NCBI RefSeq assembly: GCF_003286085.1
Contig: NW_020825530.1
Location: 62,001 to 126,000, forward strand
DNA length: 64,000 nucleotides
Direction: 5' to 3'
DNA from: Drosophila persimilis
Lineage: Eukaryota > Arthropoda > Insecta > Diptera > Drosophilidae
In this document: in pieces, positions 9,015 to 21,836 of the stretch
Layout: each line of letters starts with the position of its first letter
Numbering within the stretch: the first letter of the stretch is position 1
Translations under genes and position numbers: made by a program
The notes under the pieces: model-generated
Told to the model about the DNA's origin: nothing
The model's input: only the letters and a program-made list of their open reading frames with translations
Database searches by the model: none

Positions 9015-9360
9015 TGTAAGATATTATTTAAAGTATTGTTTATTCGTATTATTATCGCGGTGGCCTGGTATGTGTGCTTACAAAAGTTCTTAATGTTACG
9101 GCTTATTTCTGCTGATTTTCTGCTGCTGCTTGAGTCGCGTCCGTATGCTGCTGTTCTCTCCTTTTCACTGCTTCGCTCTGTTCCTCTTCTTCTCTGTCTG
9201 CTGTTGATCTGCTGCTGTTACTACTGCTGTTGCTACTGCTGTTGCTGCTGCTGTTACTACTGCTGTTGCTGCTCATCAGCTGTTCCTCTGCTGCTGTTAT
9301 TACTGCTGTTGCTGCTCCCCGCTCGCCTTCAATAGGCCAGCTGGCCCACTCCTTCTTACA
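9015..9360 (-). repeat. 5' LTR of the gypsy element
   Basis: Identical by eye to 4455-4800 over 346 bp; followed outside by the TTTA duplication (9361-9364). Confidence 0.95.
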
Positions 9361-9514
9361 TTTATTTATTTACTATTATTTGCAAAACAAATTGCTATCA
9401 GACCAATGTGCCAGACAACGCTCAAAGCGGAATTGGTAAAAAAAAAGAACAGAGTGGAGAGCGGTTATAGCGAGAGCTACTAAGCAGAGAGCGCTATTGC
9501 TCAGAAAGTTTAAA

Positions 9515-9532
9515 GAGCGAGAGAGAAAGAAC
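9515..9532 (+). promoter_or_regulatory. GA-rich MSL-recognition-element-like motif (A2)
   Basis: Same GAGCGAGAGAGAAAGAAC as at 314-331, within the LTR-like segment of A2 (9365-9971). Confidence 0.35.
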
Positions 9533-9890
9533 AGTTATTGAAGTTGAGGTGATAGCGAGAGAGTGATAAAACAACAAAAGCTACCAGACGAGAGCGGACT
9601 GCAATGCAATGTAATGCGTACTCACTCACTGCAACAACACAAACACAAGCACAAGCACAAGCCGACGCCGAAAAATAAAAAGTTAAACAATGTTTTAACA
9701 CAAATCAAAAGGCATGCACTCGCGTAAATGAATAGGTTTCCAGATTGTTTTCTGGTTAGAAAGTATATTTAGAATTTAGTTAGGAAAACACCGGCTGTTT
9801 ATTCAAAACAAAAGGAAAAAATGCGGAGCGCAAAACAAAAACACGTCTGATCACTACGAAAGATAGTCGGAAGATTGAAGCTATCGGAAG

Positions 9891-9949
9891 CTACATTAAG
9901 GTAGACTTTTCGTTTGGTCTTACGATCACACATCCTGTAGACCCAAGCG
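9891..9949 (-). pseudogene. BEL/Pao pol sliver (A2)
   Basis: Copy of the 690-748 sliver encoding AWVYRMCDRKTKRKVYL on the minus strand. Confidence 0.7.
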
Positions 9950-10131
9950 CCAACTGAGAACTCAACAACACAGAATCTGGGGGTATCCACAAATCTCAGA
10001 GACTATTAAGGCTTATTAAGGATCTCACTATAAAACGTATATCTCAAAAATTCGAAAATCTTAAATGACGAAAATCTGTTGCATCCACAATGTTGCAGAT
10101 TCGAGAAAACTAAAAACGCACAATCATAGAT

Positions 10132-10892
10132 GTTTGTAGTGGGGCGGATCGAAGATCAATTCTCCAAACGTCAAAATCGTTGATCCAGTGAACCTCTTAG
10201 AAGCCGTCGCGAGAAATGAAAACCAGCTGTGTTTCGTGATATGTAGGTTCCTATTTGGTTCTGGGGCGCGGTAGTTCGACCGTTTGAATCGGTGGTGGAA
10301 ATATAACTAAGCCAAGCCTTTTATCTATGCTCTATGATGGCTTTAGCGCCCCTCCGAGCGCGCGAGAGCTCGGATTGCAAAGTATAATGGGGTGGCCTAT
10401 GGCTGGGCGTTCGCCCCGGATGGCGATGGTGCAGTCGCGGCTGAGCGGGCTGGACGACGAGGGCGGCGTTTGGCATGGTTCGATTTAGATGCCGACGATG
10501 CTCCCGAGGCTGTGCGGGCTGGACGACGAGACGCCCGCTGACACAGCGCCCATCGGCGTATAAATAGACGCCGACTGGAAACAAGAAGAAAAACTTACGC
10601 AGAGACCCAGCCTGGAGTACAGACGCGGTACCCGGAACCCACCAGAAGACATCGACGCCCAGTTAAAAATAAGTCATTTAAACCGCTAAGAAATATAATA
10701 AAGTGTCGAATTTGCAAAGTAAAAAGTTCTTTGCGTAAGTTCACCCCAATCAGCCACGACACCGACGTCGCCCCACCCCGAGTCCACATGGTCGTTTCAT
10801 ATACACAACGATAGCAACGCCCGCCCGAGCCCCGGTCCACCTCTCTACGACAGGCCGCCCTCCGACGCCACCCTCAAGGTTCCAACACATTT
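10132..10892 (+). other. Unassigned LTR-like segment (A2)
   Basis: Counterpart of 942-1706, with the TATAAATA box at 10559-10566 and AATAAA at 10697-10702. No convincing gene is seen. Confidence 0.35.
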
Positions 10893-11663
10893 CTACAAAT
10901 TTCTTGTGAACAGACCCCTGGACGTGGCTGAGCTTACCTCAGCCTGAAATAGGTCCATCACAGCTTGGAAAGTTTTTCCCAGGTGGAAAATATTAACGAT
11001 GGCCGTGCCTAGAAGGACAGCACTCGTGCCGGAGGCGCTGGTCTTTTTGTTGAGGTGGAACAGTTTTTCCACTGGAGCCAACCTTGGGTTTTCTATGTAG
11101 ATGGCGGTAAACAGGTCTCGGAACGTGGGCCACTGCTGGTAGTCTCCACTGAAAACTTCAGTGTCACATGGAGGGAGGCGGCAACCGCCGGAAGTCGACA
11201 CTTGAACGGCCAGTTGCGGTGTGTGAGGGACAGTCGGTGGATCGAGCTGATTATTCAGTTCGGCCAGGCATTGCGCGTAGACCGCGTAGCAGTCATCGCA
11301 CATCTCTTGGACATCAGCTACACCCTCTGGATCCTCTTCCGCCATCGTCACCGAACAAGCCTCGAACTCCGCGTCCACCTTTTCCCACAGGCTTCGGACT
11401 TGGGAAAGCGAGAAGGTTGGTGTGCTAGCAACTGGAGCGCTGAGCTTCTGGTCGAAGCGGGTCAGTCTGCTTGCAGCCAAGGCAAACTTAGACCGTGCGG
11501 AACTGGCGGACATAGTGCTTGGAGCCGTGTGAGGGACTCCCGAGGGAAGCAACAAGGTCTCGAAGGCATGCGGTCTTGAGCCCTGGACGTGGTGGCTTTC
11601 GATACCATCTGTCTGCGTGCACTCATCAACGGTGCACGAGCTGCCAAGTTTTTTGGATTGCAT
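10893..11663 (-). pseudogene. BEL/Pao gag fragment (A2)
   Basis: 256 codons, differing from A1 by few residues (for example ARSKF for DRSKF, FQAVMD for FHAVMD). It has the same DUF1759-type signature FSGDYQQWPTFRDLF and the same loss of similarity near residue 208. Joined to the other gag at its 5' end exactly as in A1, so the fusion predates the duplication. Confidence 0.8.
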
Positions 11664-12815
11664 TTTCTACAAGAGGGCTTGTAAGTGTCAGCTTTCCCAC
11701 ACCCATAACAAAAAACCCTCCGCTCTCCAGTACATTCTTGGTAACGGTGACCTAACTTCCCACAATTCCAACAGTTAAGGGTCATGGCATCAATACTTAC
11801 ATCATCTACACCATCAGCATCGTCATCCGTCTCACTGAACGTTTGATGCAACTCATTAATATGTCGTTTAGACGCAGCACGCTGCAACGTTGTCGTAGAT
11901 TTGGACAAGTTCTGCAAGAATCGCTCGCGAATACGAACTATATGCCGTAGCTCTGCGATACTCTTGATGGGTACATACAGATAGGGCTCAGTCATTGGCT
12001 GTACTAGTTTGTCTGCCAATGCGACTATTGCTTCATAAAATAAGTCAAACGGTTCATTTGGCTTCTGTTTCCGCTGCGTGATCGCTGAGCGGATATCCAA
12101 GTCGGTACGTCCGTCTTTGAATTGAGTCTTGAGTGCTACGCACAGGTCGTACCATCGGATGAGGGGGACACTCTTGTGGTATCGCCAGAACCATTAACTG
12201 GCACTGCCCTCAAACAGGTTGCTCGCATATCTGGCTAACAGTTCACAATTTCCATTTAAGGATTGGTTGGTCATGGCATTTACGCTATAAATGAAGTCGT
12301 CGAAGCCAATGGAGCAACGACCTGAAAACCGTATTTTCCAATTTGAAATGATTTGGCTTATTCTATCAGCTCGTAGGTCTGAGACTGGCGGGGTCCCTCC
12401 TAGACTATATCTAGCTGGTGGCTCTCTGGCCGTCTGTCTTTCCGAACTACCCCCGAACAGTTGCTGCAACGTTTGTTGTTCTACCTCGTCGATCGTTTGT
12501 GTATTGATTGGTTGTGAACGAACACTTTCAATACTTTCACGGGACGCCGTTTGCTGAATCGATAATCTCCTCAGCTAAATTCAAAGCCGATGCATGCAAG
12601 CTAGCGTGGCAGACAGGACATATCTTTTTGGCTCCAGCTTTACGATTAAAACAAACTCGTGGGAATTGGTGTCCACAGCAGGTGGTAATTAACTGAACTA
12701 GGTAGTCAACTTCTTTGGCGCACGTGCTACAAATTATTCCCTGATTCTCTATTTGAGCGAAATTCTCGGGACTACGACTTAGGGGCATGATTATCGTACA
12801 TAATCTCTTACCCAA
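11661..12815 (-). pseudogene. RING-finger gag (A2, broken)
   Basis: Same architecture as A1. Here the RING-like frame (12815-12537) is longer because A2 keeps the ATGC that A1 lost, and continues HASALNLAEEIIDSANGVP before stopping. The gag body is in another frame, so one frame break precedes the copy split. The capsid stop (TAA at 12194-12196) is shared with A1 and A3 and is therefore old. Knuckles CWNCGKLGHRYQEC and CYGC...CRKC are intact. Confidence 0.75.
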
Positions 12816-12905
12816 CGATCTTTTAAAGATAATTACGAAACTAAATACGGACTAATTTACATATCAAGGCAAAGGAATACAAATGGCACTCTGTTTTTAA
12901 ATAAA

Positions 12906-13482
12906 AGTCCGTCCCCTTCAGCGCCTAGTCTCAAAGACTATAAGAGCTAGAGCAACGATGTTTTGGATCCAGACTTCTGTGATATGTCACTGCTACAAAA
13001 ATATTTCAAAACTTTGCCCCGCCCACTTCCGCCCCCACAAAGGACGAAAATCTGTGGCATCCACATTTTTAAAGATACGATAAAACCAAAAACGCACAAT
13101 CGTAGAGAATGACCATATCTTTTAGACTGCAGAATCTGAATTGGATCGTATTATTATTATAGCCAGAATCAAGAAAATAATTTCATTTTTTTCTCGCCCT
13201 GTCTCTCTCTAACACACACGAAGCATAGGCGGCTTTGCTTAGAGTAAAACATTAGCGCCTAGATCTCAGAGACTATAAAAGCTAGAGCAACCAAATTTGG
13301 TATCCACACTCCTAATATATCAGACCGAGACGAGTTTGTTTCAAAATTTCGCCACACCCCCTTCCGCCCCCGCAAAGGATGCAAATCTGGGGATTTTCAC
13401 AAATCTCAGAGAGTATTAAGGCTAGAGTATTCAAATTAGGTATCCACACTCCGTTTAGATCTCACTATAAAACGTATATCTC
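12906..13482 (+). mobile_element. Helentron body, 5' truncated (A2)
   Basis: Same abrupt start at GTCCGTCCCCTTCAGCGCC as in A1; continues into the tandem array. Confidence 0.7.
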
Positions 13483-13716
13483 AAAATTTCGCCCCACCCC
13501 CTTTCGCCCCCGCAAAGGACGAAAATCTGTTGCATCCACAATATTGCACATTCGAGAAAACTAAAAACGCAGAATCATAAATAACGACCATATGTATCCG
13601 GTTGCTGAATCTGATTTAGTTCGGATCATTTTTGTAGCCTAAATAAACAAATCAATTTTCAGTGGCAACGCAGCGCCCGACGTCACGTTCAGTCCAGTCA
13701 CATCGTTCCCCCTCGT

Positions 13717-16700
13717 TATACCCGATACTCAAAATGAGTATTGGGGTATGTTAGATTTGTGGTAAAAGTGGATGTGTGTAACGTCCAGAAGGAGTCGTTT
13801 CCGACCCTATAAAGTATATATATTCTTGATCAGCATCAATAGCCGAGTCGATTGAGCCCTGTCTGTCTGTCCGTCCGTCCGTCTGTCCGTCTGTCCGTCC
13901 CCTTCAGCGCCTAGTGCTCAAAGACTATAAGAGCTAGAGCAACGATGTTTTAGATCCAGACTTCTGTGATATGTCACTGCTACAAAAATATTTCAAAACT
14001 TTGCCCCGCCCACTTCCGCCCCCACAAAGGACGAAAATCTGTGGCATCCACATTTTTAAAGATACGATAAAACCAAAAACGCAGAATCGTAGAGAATGAC
14101 CATATCTTTTAGACTGCAGAATCTGAATTGGATCGTATTATTATTATAGCCAGCATCAAGAAAACAATTTCATTTTTTCTCGCCCTGTCTCTCTCTAACA
14201 CACACGTAGCATAGGCGGCTTTGCTTAGAGTAAAACATTAACGCCTAGATCTCAGAGACTATAAAAGCTAGAGCAACCAAATTTGGTATCCACACTCCTA
14301 ATATATCAGACCGAGACGAGTTTGTTTCAAAATTTCGCCACACCCCCTTCCGCCCCGCAAAGAATGCAAATCTGGGGATATTCACAAATCTCAGAGAGTA
14401 TTAAGGCTAGAGTATTCAAATTAGGTATCCACACTCCGTTTAGATCTCACTATGAAACGTATATCTCAAAATTTCGCCCCACCCCCTTTCGCCCCCGCAA
14501 AGGACGAAAATCTGTTGCATCCACAATAATGCACATTCGAGAAAACTAAAAACGCAGAATCATAAATAATGACCATATCTATCAGGTTGCTGAATCTGAT
14601 TTAGTTCGGCGTATTCCATTTTATTATACCCGATACTCAAAATGAGTATTGGGGTATATTAGATTTGTGGTAAAAGTGGATGTGTGTAACGTCCAGAAGG
14701 AATCGTTTCCGACCCTATAAAGTATATATATTCTTGATCAGCATCAATAGCCGAGTCGATTGAGCCCTGTCTGTCTGTCCGTCCGTCCGTCTGTCCGTCT
14801 GTCCGTCCCCTTCAGCGCCTAGTGCTCAAAGACTATAAGAGCTAGAGCAACGATGATATGTCACTGCTACAAAAATATTTCAAAACTTTGCCCCGCCCAC
14901 TTCCGCCCCCACAAAGGACGAAAATCTGTGGCATCCACATTTTTAAAGATACGATAAAACCAAAAACGCAGAATCGTAGAGAATGACCATATCTTTTAGA
15001 CTGCAGAATCTGAATTGGATCGTATTATTATTATAGCCAGCATCAAGAAAACAATTTCACTCTTTCTCGCTCTGTCTCACTCTAACACACAGGTTTCATG
15101 GTCGGTTTTGCCAGTTGCAAAATATGAGTTCAAGGATCTCAGAACCTATAAAAGCCAGAGCAACCAAATTTGGTATCCACACTCCTGTGATATCGGACCT
15201 TGACCGTTTCATGTCCAAATTTCGCCACACCCCCTTCCGCCCCCGCAAAGGACGAAAATCTGAGGCAACCACAAATCTCAGAGACTATTAAGGCTAGAGT
15301 ATTCAAATTAGGTATCCACACTCCGTTTAGATCTCACTATAAAACGTATATCTCAAAATTTCGCCCCACCCCCTTTCGCCCCCGCAAAGGACGAAAATCT
15401 GTTGCATCCACAATATTGCACATTCGAGAAAACTAAAAACGCAGAATCATAAATAACGACCATGTGTATCCGGTTGCTGAATCTGATTTAGTTCGGATCA
15501 TTTTTGTAGCCTAAATCAACAAATCAATTTTCAGTGGCAACGCAGCGCCCGACGTCACGTTCAGTCCAGTCACATCGTTCCCCCTCGTTATACCCGATAC
15601 TCAAAATGAGTATTGGGGTATGTTAGATTTGTGGTAAAAGTGGATGTGTGTAACGTCCAGAAGGAGTCGTTTCCGACCCTATAAAGTATATATATTCTTG
15701 ATCAGCATCAATAGCCGAGTCGATTGAGCCCTGTCTGTCTGTCCGTCCGTCCGTCTGTCCGTCTGTCCGTCCCCTTCAGCGCCTAGTGCTCAAAGACTAT
15801 AAGAGCTAGAGCAACGATGATATGTCACTGCTACAAAAATATTTCAAAACTTTGCCCCGCCCACTTCCGCCCCCACAAAGGACGAAAATCTGTGGCATCC
15901 ACATTTTTAAAGATACGATAAAACCAAAAACGCAGAATCGTAGAGAATGACCATATCTTTTAGACTGCAGAATCTGAACTGGATCGTATTATTATTATAG
16001 CCAGCATCAAGAAAACAATTTCATTTTTTCTCGCCCTGTCTCTCTCTAACACACACGTAGCATAGGCGGCTTTGCTTAGAGTAAAACATTAACGCCTAGA
16101 TCTCAGAGACTATAAAAGCTAGAGCAACCAAATTTGGTATCCACACTCCTAATATATCAGACCGAGACGAGTTTGTTTCAAAATTTCGCCACACCCCCTT
16201 CCGCCCCGCAAAGGATGCAAATCTGGGGATATTCACAAATCTCAGAGAGTATTAAGGCTAGAGTATTCAAATTAGGTATCCACACTCCGTTTAGATCTCA
16301 CTATAAAACGTATAACTCAAAATTTCGCCCCACCCCCTTTCGCCCCCGCAAAGGACGAAAATCTGTTGCATCCACAATAATGCACATTCGAGAAAACTAA
16401 AAACCCAGAATCATAAATAATGACCATATCTATCAGGTTGCTGAATCTGATTTAGTTCGGCGTATTCCATTTTATTATACCCGATACTCAAAATGAGTAT
16501 TGGGGTATATTAGATTTGTGGTAAAAGTGGATGTGTGTAACGTCCAGAAGGAATCGTTTCCGACCCTATAAAGTATATATATTCTTGATCAGCATCAATA
16601 GCCGAGTCGATTGAGCCCTGTCTGTCTGTCCGTCCGTCCGTCTGTCCGTCTGTCCGTCCCCTTCAGCGCCTAGTGCTCAAAGACTATAAGAGCTAGAGCA

Positions 16701-19700
16701 ACGATGATATGTCACTGCTACAAAAATATTTCAAAACTTTGCCCCGCCCACTTCCGCCCCCACAAAGGACGAAAATCTGTGGCATCCACATTTTTAAAGA
16801 TACGATAAAACCAAAAACGCAGAATCGTAGAGAATGACCATATCTTTTAGACTGCAGAATCTGAACTGGATCGTATTATTATTATAGCCAGCATCAAGAA
16901 AACAATTTCACTCTTTCTCGCTCTGTCTCACTCTAACACACAGGTTTCATGGTCGGTTTTGCCAATTGCAAAATATGAGTTCAAGGATCTCAGAACCTAT
17001 AAAAGCCAGAGCAACCAAATTTGGTATCCACACTCCTGTGATATCGGACCTTGACCGTTTCATGTCCAAATTTCGCCACACGCCCTTCCGCCCCCGCAAA
17101 GGACGAAAATCTGAGGCAACCACAAATCTCAGAGACTATTAAGGCTAGAGTATTCAAATTAGGTATCCACACTCCGTTTAGATCTCACTATAAAACGAAT
17201 ATCTCAAAATTTCGCCCCACCCCCTTTCGCCCCCGCAAAGGACGAAAATCTGTTGCATCCACAATATTGCACATTCGAGAAAACTAAAAACGCAGAATCA
17301 TAAATAACGACCATGTGTATCCGGTTGCTGAATCTGATTTAGTTCGGATCATTTTTGTAGCCTAAATCAACAAATCAATTTTCAGTGGCAACGCAGCGCC
17401 CGACGTCACGTTCAGTCCAGTCACATCGTTCCCCCTCGTTATACCCGATACTCAAAATGAGTATTGGGGTATGTTAGATTTGTGGTAAAAGTGGATGTGT
17501 GTAACGTCCAGAAGGAGTCGTTTCCGACCCTATAAAGTATATATATTCTTGATCAGCATCAATAGCCGAGTCGATTGAGCCCTGTCTGTCTGTCCGTCCG
17601 TCCGTCTGTCCGTCTGTCCGTCCCCTTCAGCGCCTAGTGCTCAAAGACTATAAGAGCTAGAGCAACGATGATATGTCACTGCTACAAAAATATTTCAAAA
17701 CTTTGCCCCGCCCACTTCCGCCCCCACAAAGGACGAAAATCTGTGGCATCCACATTTTTAAAGATACGATAAAACCAAAAACGCAGAATCGTAGAGAATG
17801 ACCATATCTTTTAGACTGCAGAATCTGAACTGGATCGTATTATTATTATAGCCAGCATCAAGAAAACAATTTCATTTTTTCTCGCCCTGTCTCTCTCTAA
17901 CACACACGTAGCATAGGCGGCTTTGCTTAGAGTAAAACATTAACGCCTAGATCTCAGAGACTATAAAAGCTAGAGCAACCAAATTTGGTATCCACACTCC
18001 TAATATATCAGACCGAGACGAGTTTGTTTCAAAATTTCGCCACACCCCCTTCCGCCCCGCAAAGGATGCAAATCTGGGGATATTCACAAATCTCAGAGAG
18101 TATTAAGGCTAGAGTATTCAAATTAGGTATCCACACTCCGTTTAGATCTCACTATAAAACGTATATCTCAAAATTTCGCCCCACCCCCTTTCGCCCCCGC
18201 AAAGGACGAAAATCTGTTGCATCCACAATAATGCACATTCGAGAAAACTAAAAACCCAGAATCATAAATAATGACCATATCTATCAGGTTGCTGAATCTG
18301 ATTTAGTTCGGCGTATTCCATTTTATTATACCCGATACTCAAAATGAGTATTGGGGTATATTAGATTTGTGGTAAAAGTGGATGTGTGTAACGTCCAGAA
18401 GGAATCGTTTCCGACCCTATAAAGTATATATATTCTTGATCAGCATCAATAGCCGAGTCGATTGAGCCCTGTCTGTCTGTCCGTCCGTCCGTCTGTCCGT
18501 CTGTCCGTCCCCTTCAGCGCCTAGTGCTCAAAGACTATAAGAGCTAGAGCAACGATGATATGTCACTGCTACAAAAATATTTCAAAACTTTGCCCCGCCC
18601 ACTTCCGCCCCCACAAAGGACGAAAATCTGTGGCATCCACATTTTTAAAGATACGATAAAACCAAAAACGCAGAATCGTAGAGAATGACCATATCTTTTA
18701 GACTGCAGAATCTGAACTGGATCGTATTATTATTATAGCCAGCATCAAGAAAACAATTTCATTTTTTCTCGCCCTGTCTCTCTCTAACACACACGTAGCA
18801 TAGGCGGCTTTGCTTAGAGTAAAACATTAACGCCTAGATCTCAGAGACTATAAAAGCTAGAGCAACCAAATTTGGTATCCACACTCCTAATATATCAGAC
18901 CGAGACGAGTTTGTTTCAAAATTTCGCCACACCCCCTTCCGCCACGCAAAGGATGCAAATCTGGGGATATTCACAAATCTCAGAGAGTATTAAGGCTAGA
19001 GTATTCAAATTAGGTATCCACACTCCGTTTAGATCTCACTATAAAACGTATATCTCAAAATTTCGCCCCACCCCCTTTCGCCCCCGCAAAGGACGAAAAT
19101 CTGTTGCATCCACAATAATGCACATTCGAGAAAACTAAAAACCCAGAATCATAAATAATGACCATATCTATCAGGTTGCTGAATCTGATTTAGTTCGGCG
19201 TATTCCATTTTATTATACCCGATACTCAAAATGAGTATTGGGGTATATTAGATTTGTGGTAAAAGTGGATGTGTGTAACGTCCAGAAGGAATCGTTTCCG
19301 ACCCTATAAAGTATATATATTCTTGATCAGCATCAATAGCCAAGTCGATTGAGCCCTGTCTGTCTGTCCGTCCGTCCGTCTGTCCGTCTGTCCGTCCCCT
19401 TCAGCGCCTAGTGCTCAAAGACTATAAGAGCTAGAGCAACGATGATATGTCACTGCTACAAAAATATTTCAAAACTTTGCCCCGCCCACTTCCGCCCCCA
19501 CAAAGGACGAAAATCTGTGGCATCCACATTTTTAAAGATACGATAAAACCAAAAACGCAGAATCGTAGAGAATGACCATATCTTTTAGACTGCAGAATCT
19601 GAATTGGATCGTATTATTATTATAGCCAGCATCAAGAAAACAATTTCACTCTTTCTCGCTCTGTCTCACTCTAACACACAGGTTTCATGGTCGGTTTTGC

Positions 19701-20060
19701 CAATTGCAAAATATGAGTTCAAGGATCTCAGAACCTATAAAAGCCAGAGCAACCAAATTTGCTATCCACACTCCTGTGATATCGGACCTTGACCGTTTCA
19801 TGTCCAAATTTCGCCACACCCCCTTCCGCCCCCGCAAAGGACGAAAATCTGAGGCAACCACAAATCTCAGAGACTATTAAGGCTAGAGTATTCAAATTAG
19901 GTATCCACACTCCGTTTAGATCTCACTATAAAACGTATATCTCAAAATTTCGCCCCACCCCCTTTCGCCCCCGCAAAGGACGAAAATCTGTTGCATCCAC
20001 AATATTGCACATTCGAGAAAACTAAAAACGTAGAATCATAAACAATGACCATATCTATCC
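13717..20060 (+). repeat. Helentron-derived tandem array 1
   Basis: Seven head-to-tail copies. CCCGATACTCAAAATGAGTA starts at 13721, 14629, 15593, 16480, 17444, 18331 and 19218, giving spacings 908, 964, 887, 964, 887, 887. The 964- and 887-bp types alternate as a 1851-bp higher-order repeat. Types differ in the middle (TTTCACTCTTTCTCGCTCTG versus TTTCATTTTTTCTCGCCCTG) and in the junction (ATCGTTCCCCCTCGTTATAC versus TATTCCATTTTATTATAC). Each has a TATATATATTC block and a (GTCTGTCC)n tract. Most copies lack a complete 3' terminus, so the array grew by unequal exchange and not by repeated insertion. Small frames in it are repeat artefacts. Confidence 0.9.
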
Positions 20061-20290
20061 GGTTGCCGAATCTGGATCAGATCGGATCATTTTTGTAGCC
20101 AAAAGCAAGAAATCAATTTTTAGTGGCTACGCAGCGCCCGACGTCACGCTCAGACTGATTTTCTGTCTCTCTCGCACGCACTCTTTGTCGTGTCGTTTAA
20201 TATTAGCGGCGTCTGCCGGAGGAGAGCCATACTGACTTAGTATTGGGTATAACTGTAGAGTTGCGGTGTCCGCAGCAACTCACAACGTTC
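20036..20290 (+). mobile_element. Helentron 3' end
   Basis: The last array copy keeps the full 3' terminus. It includes the GTTGCGGTGTCCGCAGCAAC hairpin (about 20261-20280) and the ACAACGTTCCCC end, then passes directly into the LTR-like segment of A3. The same junction occurs, inverted, at 59045. Confidence 0.75.
20161..20178 (-). promoter_or_regulatory. GA-rich motif in Helentron 3' region
   Basis: The minus strand reads CGTGCGAGAGAGACAGAA, an MSL-recognition-element-like GA stretch found in every Helentron copy with a complete 3' end (also 29720-29737, 36218-36235, 49728-49745, 57661-57678, 59165-59182). Function is an inference. Confidence 0.3.
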
Positions 20291-20453
20291 CCCATCGTTT
20301 ACTATTATTTGCAAAACAAATTGCTATCAGACCAATGTGCCAGACAACGCTCAAAGCGGAATTGGTAAAAAAAAAGAACAGAGTGGAGAGCGGTTATAGC
20401 GAGAGCTACTAAGCAGAGAGCGCTATTGCTCAGAAAGTTTAAAGAGCGAGAGA

Positions 20454-20471
20454 GAAAGAACAGTTATTGAA
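20454..20471 (+). promoter_or_regulatory. GA-rich MSL-recognition-element-like motif (A3)
   Basis: Same GAGCGAGAGAGAAAGAAC as in A1 and A2. Confidence 0.35.
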
Positions 20472-20819
20472 GTTGAGGTGATAGCGAGAGAGTGATAAAA
20501 CAACAAAAGCTACCAGACGAGAGCGGACTGCAATGCAATGTAATGCGTACTCACTCACTGCAACAACACAAACACAAGCACAAGCACAAGCCGACGCCGA
20601 AAAATAAAAAGTTAAACAATGTTTTAACACAAATCAAAAGGCATGCACTCGCGTAAATGAATAGGTTTCCAGATTGTTTTCTGGTTAGAAAGTATATTTA
20701 GAATTTAGTTAGGAAAACACCGGCTGTTTATTCAAAACAAAAGGAAAAAATGCGGAGCGCAAAACAAAAACACGTCTGATCACTACGAAAGATAGTCGGA
20801 AGATTGAAGCTATCGGAAG

Positions 20820-20878
20820 CTACATTAAGGTAGACTTTTCGTTTGGTCTTACGATCACACATCCTGTAGACCCAAGCG
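20820..20878 (-). pseudogene. BEL/Pao pol sliver (A3)
   Basis: Copy of the 690-748 sliver. Confidence 0.7.
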
Positions 20879-21070
20879 CCAACTGAGAACTCAACAACAC
20901 AGAATCTGGGGGTATCCACAAATCTCAGAGACTATTAAGGCTTATTAAGGATCTCACTATAAAACGTATATCTCAAAAATTCGCCCCACCCCGTTCCGCC
21001 CCCTTAAATGACGAAAATCTGTTGCATCCACAATGTTGCAGATTCGAGAAAACTAAAAACGCACAATCAT

Positions 21071-21836
21071 AGATGTTTGTAGTGGGGCGGATCGAAGATC
21101 AATTCTCCAAACGTCAAAATCGTTGATCCAGTGAACCTCTTAGAAGCCGTCGCGAGAAATGAAAACCAGCTGTGTTTCGTGATATGTAGGTTCCTATTTG
21201 GTTCTGGGGCGCGGTAGTTCGTCCGTTTGAATCGGTGGTGGAAATATAACTAAGCCAAGCCTTATGATCTATGCTCTATGATGGCTTTAGCGCCCCTCCG
21301 AGCGCGCGAGAGCTCGGATTGCAAAGTATAATGGGGTGGCCTATGGCTGGGCGTACGCCCCGGATGGCGATGGTGCAGTCGCGGCTGAGCGGGCTGGACG
21401 ACGAGGGCGGCGTTTGGCATGGTTCGATTTAGATGCCGACGATGCTCCCGAGGCTGTGCGGGCTGGACGACGAGACGCCCGCTGACACAGCGCCCATCGG
21501 CGTATAAATAGACGCCGACTGGAAACAAGAAGAAAAACTTACGCAGAGACCCAGCCTGGAGTACAGACGCGGTACCCGGAACCCACCAGAAGACATCGAC
21601 GCCCAGTTAAAAATAAGTCATTTAAACCGCTAAGAAATATAATAAAGTGTCGAATTTGCAAAGTAAAAAGTTCTTTGCGTATGTTCACCCCAATCAGCCA
21701 CGACACCGACGTCGCCCCACCCCGAGTCCACATGGTCGTTTCATATACACAACGATAGCAACGCCCGCCCGAGCCCCGGTCCACCTCTCTACGACAGGCC
21801 GCCCTCCGACGCCACCCTCAAGGTTCCAACACATTT
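21071..21836 (+). other. Unassigned LTR-like segment (A3)
   Basis: Counterpart of 942-1706, with TATAAATA at 21503-21510 and AATAAA at 21641-21646. Nothing coding is supported. Confidence 0.35.

Larger units (their letters stand above)
4455..9360 (-). mobile_element. Ty3/gypsy LTR retrotransposon, near full length
   Basis: A 4906-bp element flanked by 346-bp LTRs that appear identical by eye (TG...CA ends) and a 4-bp TTTA duplication, transcribed from the minus strand. Order: 5' LTR, primer-binding site, gag with two zinc knuckles, protease, RT, RNase H, integrase, 3' LTR. There is no envelope frame; pol ends only 14 bp before the 3' LTR. The GPY/F module in the integrase C-terminus and the order RT-RNaseH-IN place it in Ty3/gypsy. 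Identical LTRs and a clean empty site in A1 argue for a recent insertion. One frameshift lies in the RT region. Confidence 0.95.
9365..13482. repeat. Composite segmental repeat unit A2
   Basis: Collinear with A1 164-4291 with few substitutions, a loss of about 15 bp near 10055 and a 4-bp gain (ATGC) near 12593. It runs into the Helentron array at about 13480. Confidence 0.85.

Noticed and set aside
13717..20060. CRISPR-like repetition
   Set aside because: Monomers of 887-964 bp of eukaryotic transposon sequence; no short repeat/spacer pattern.
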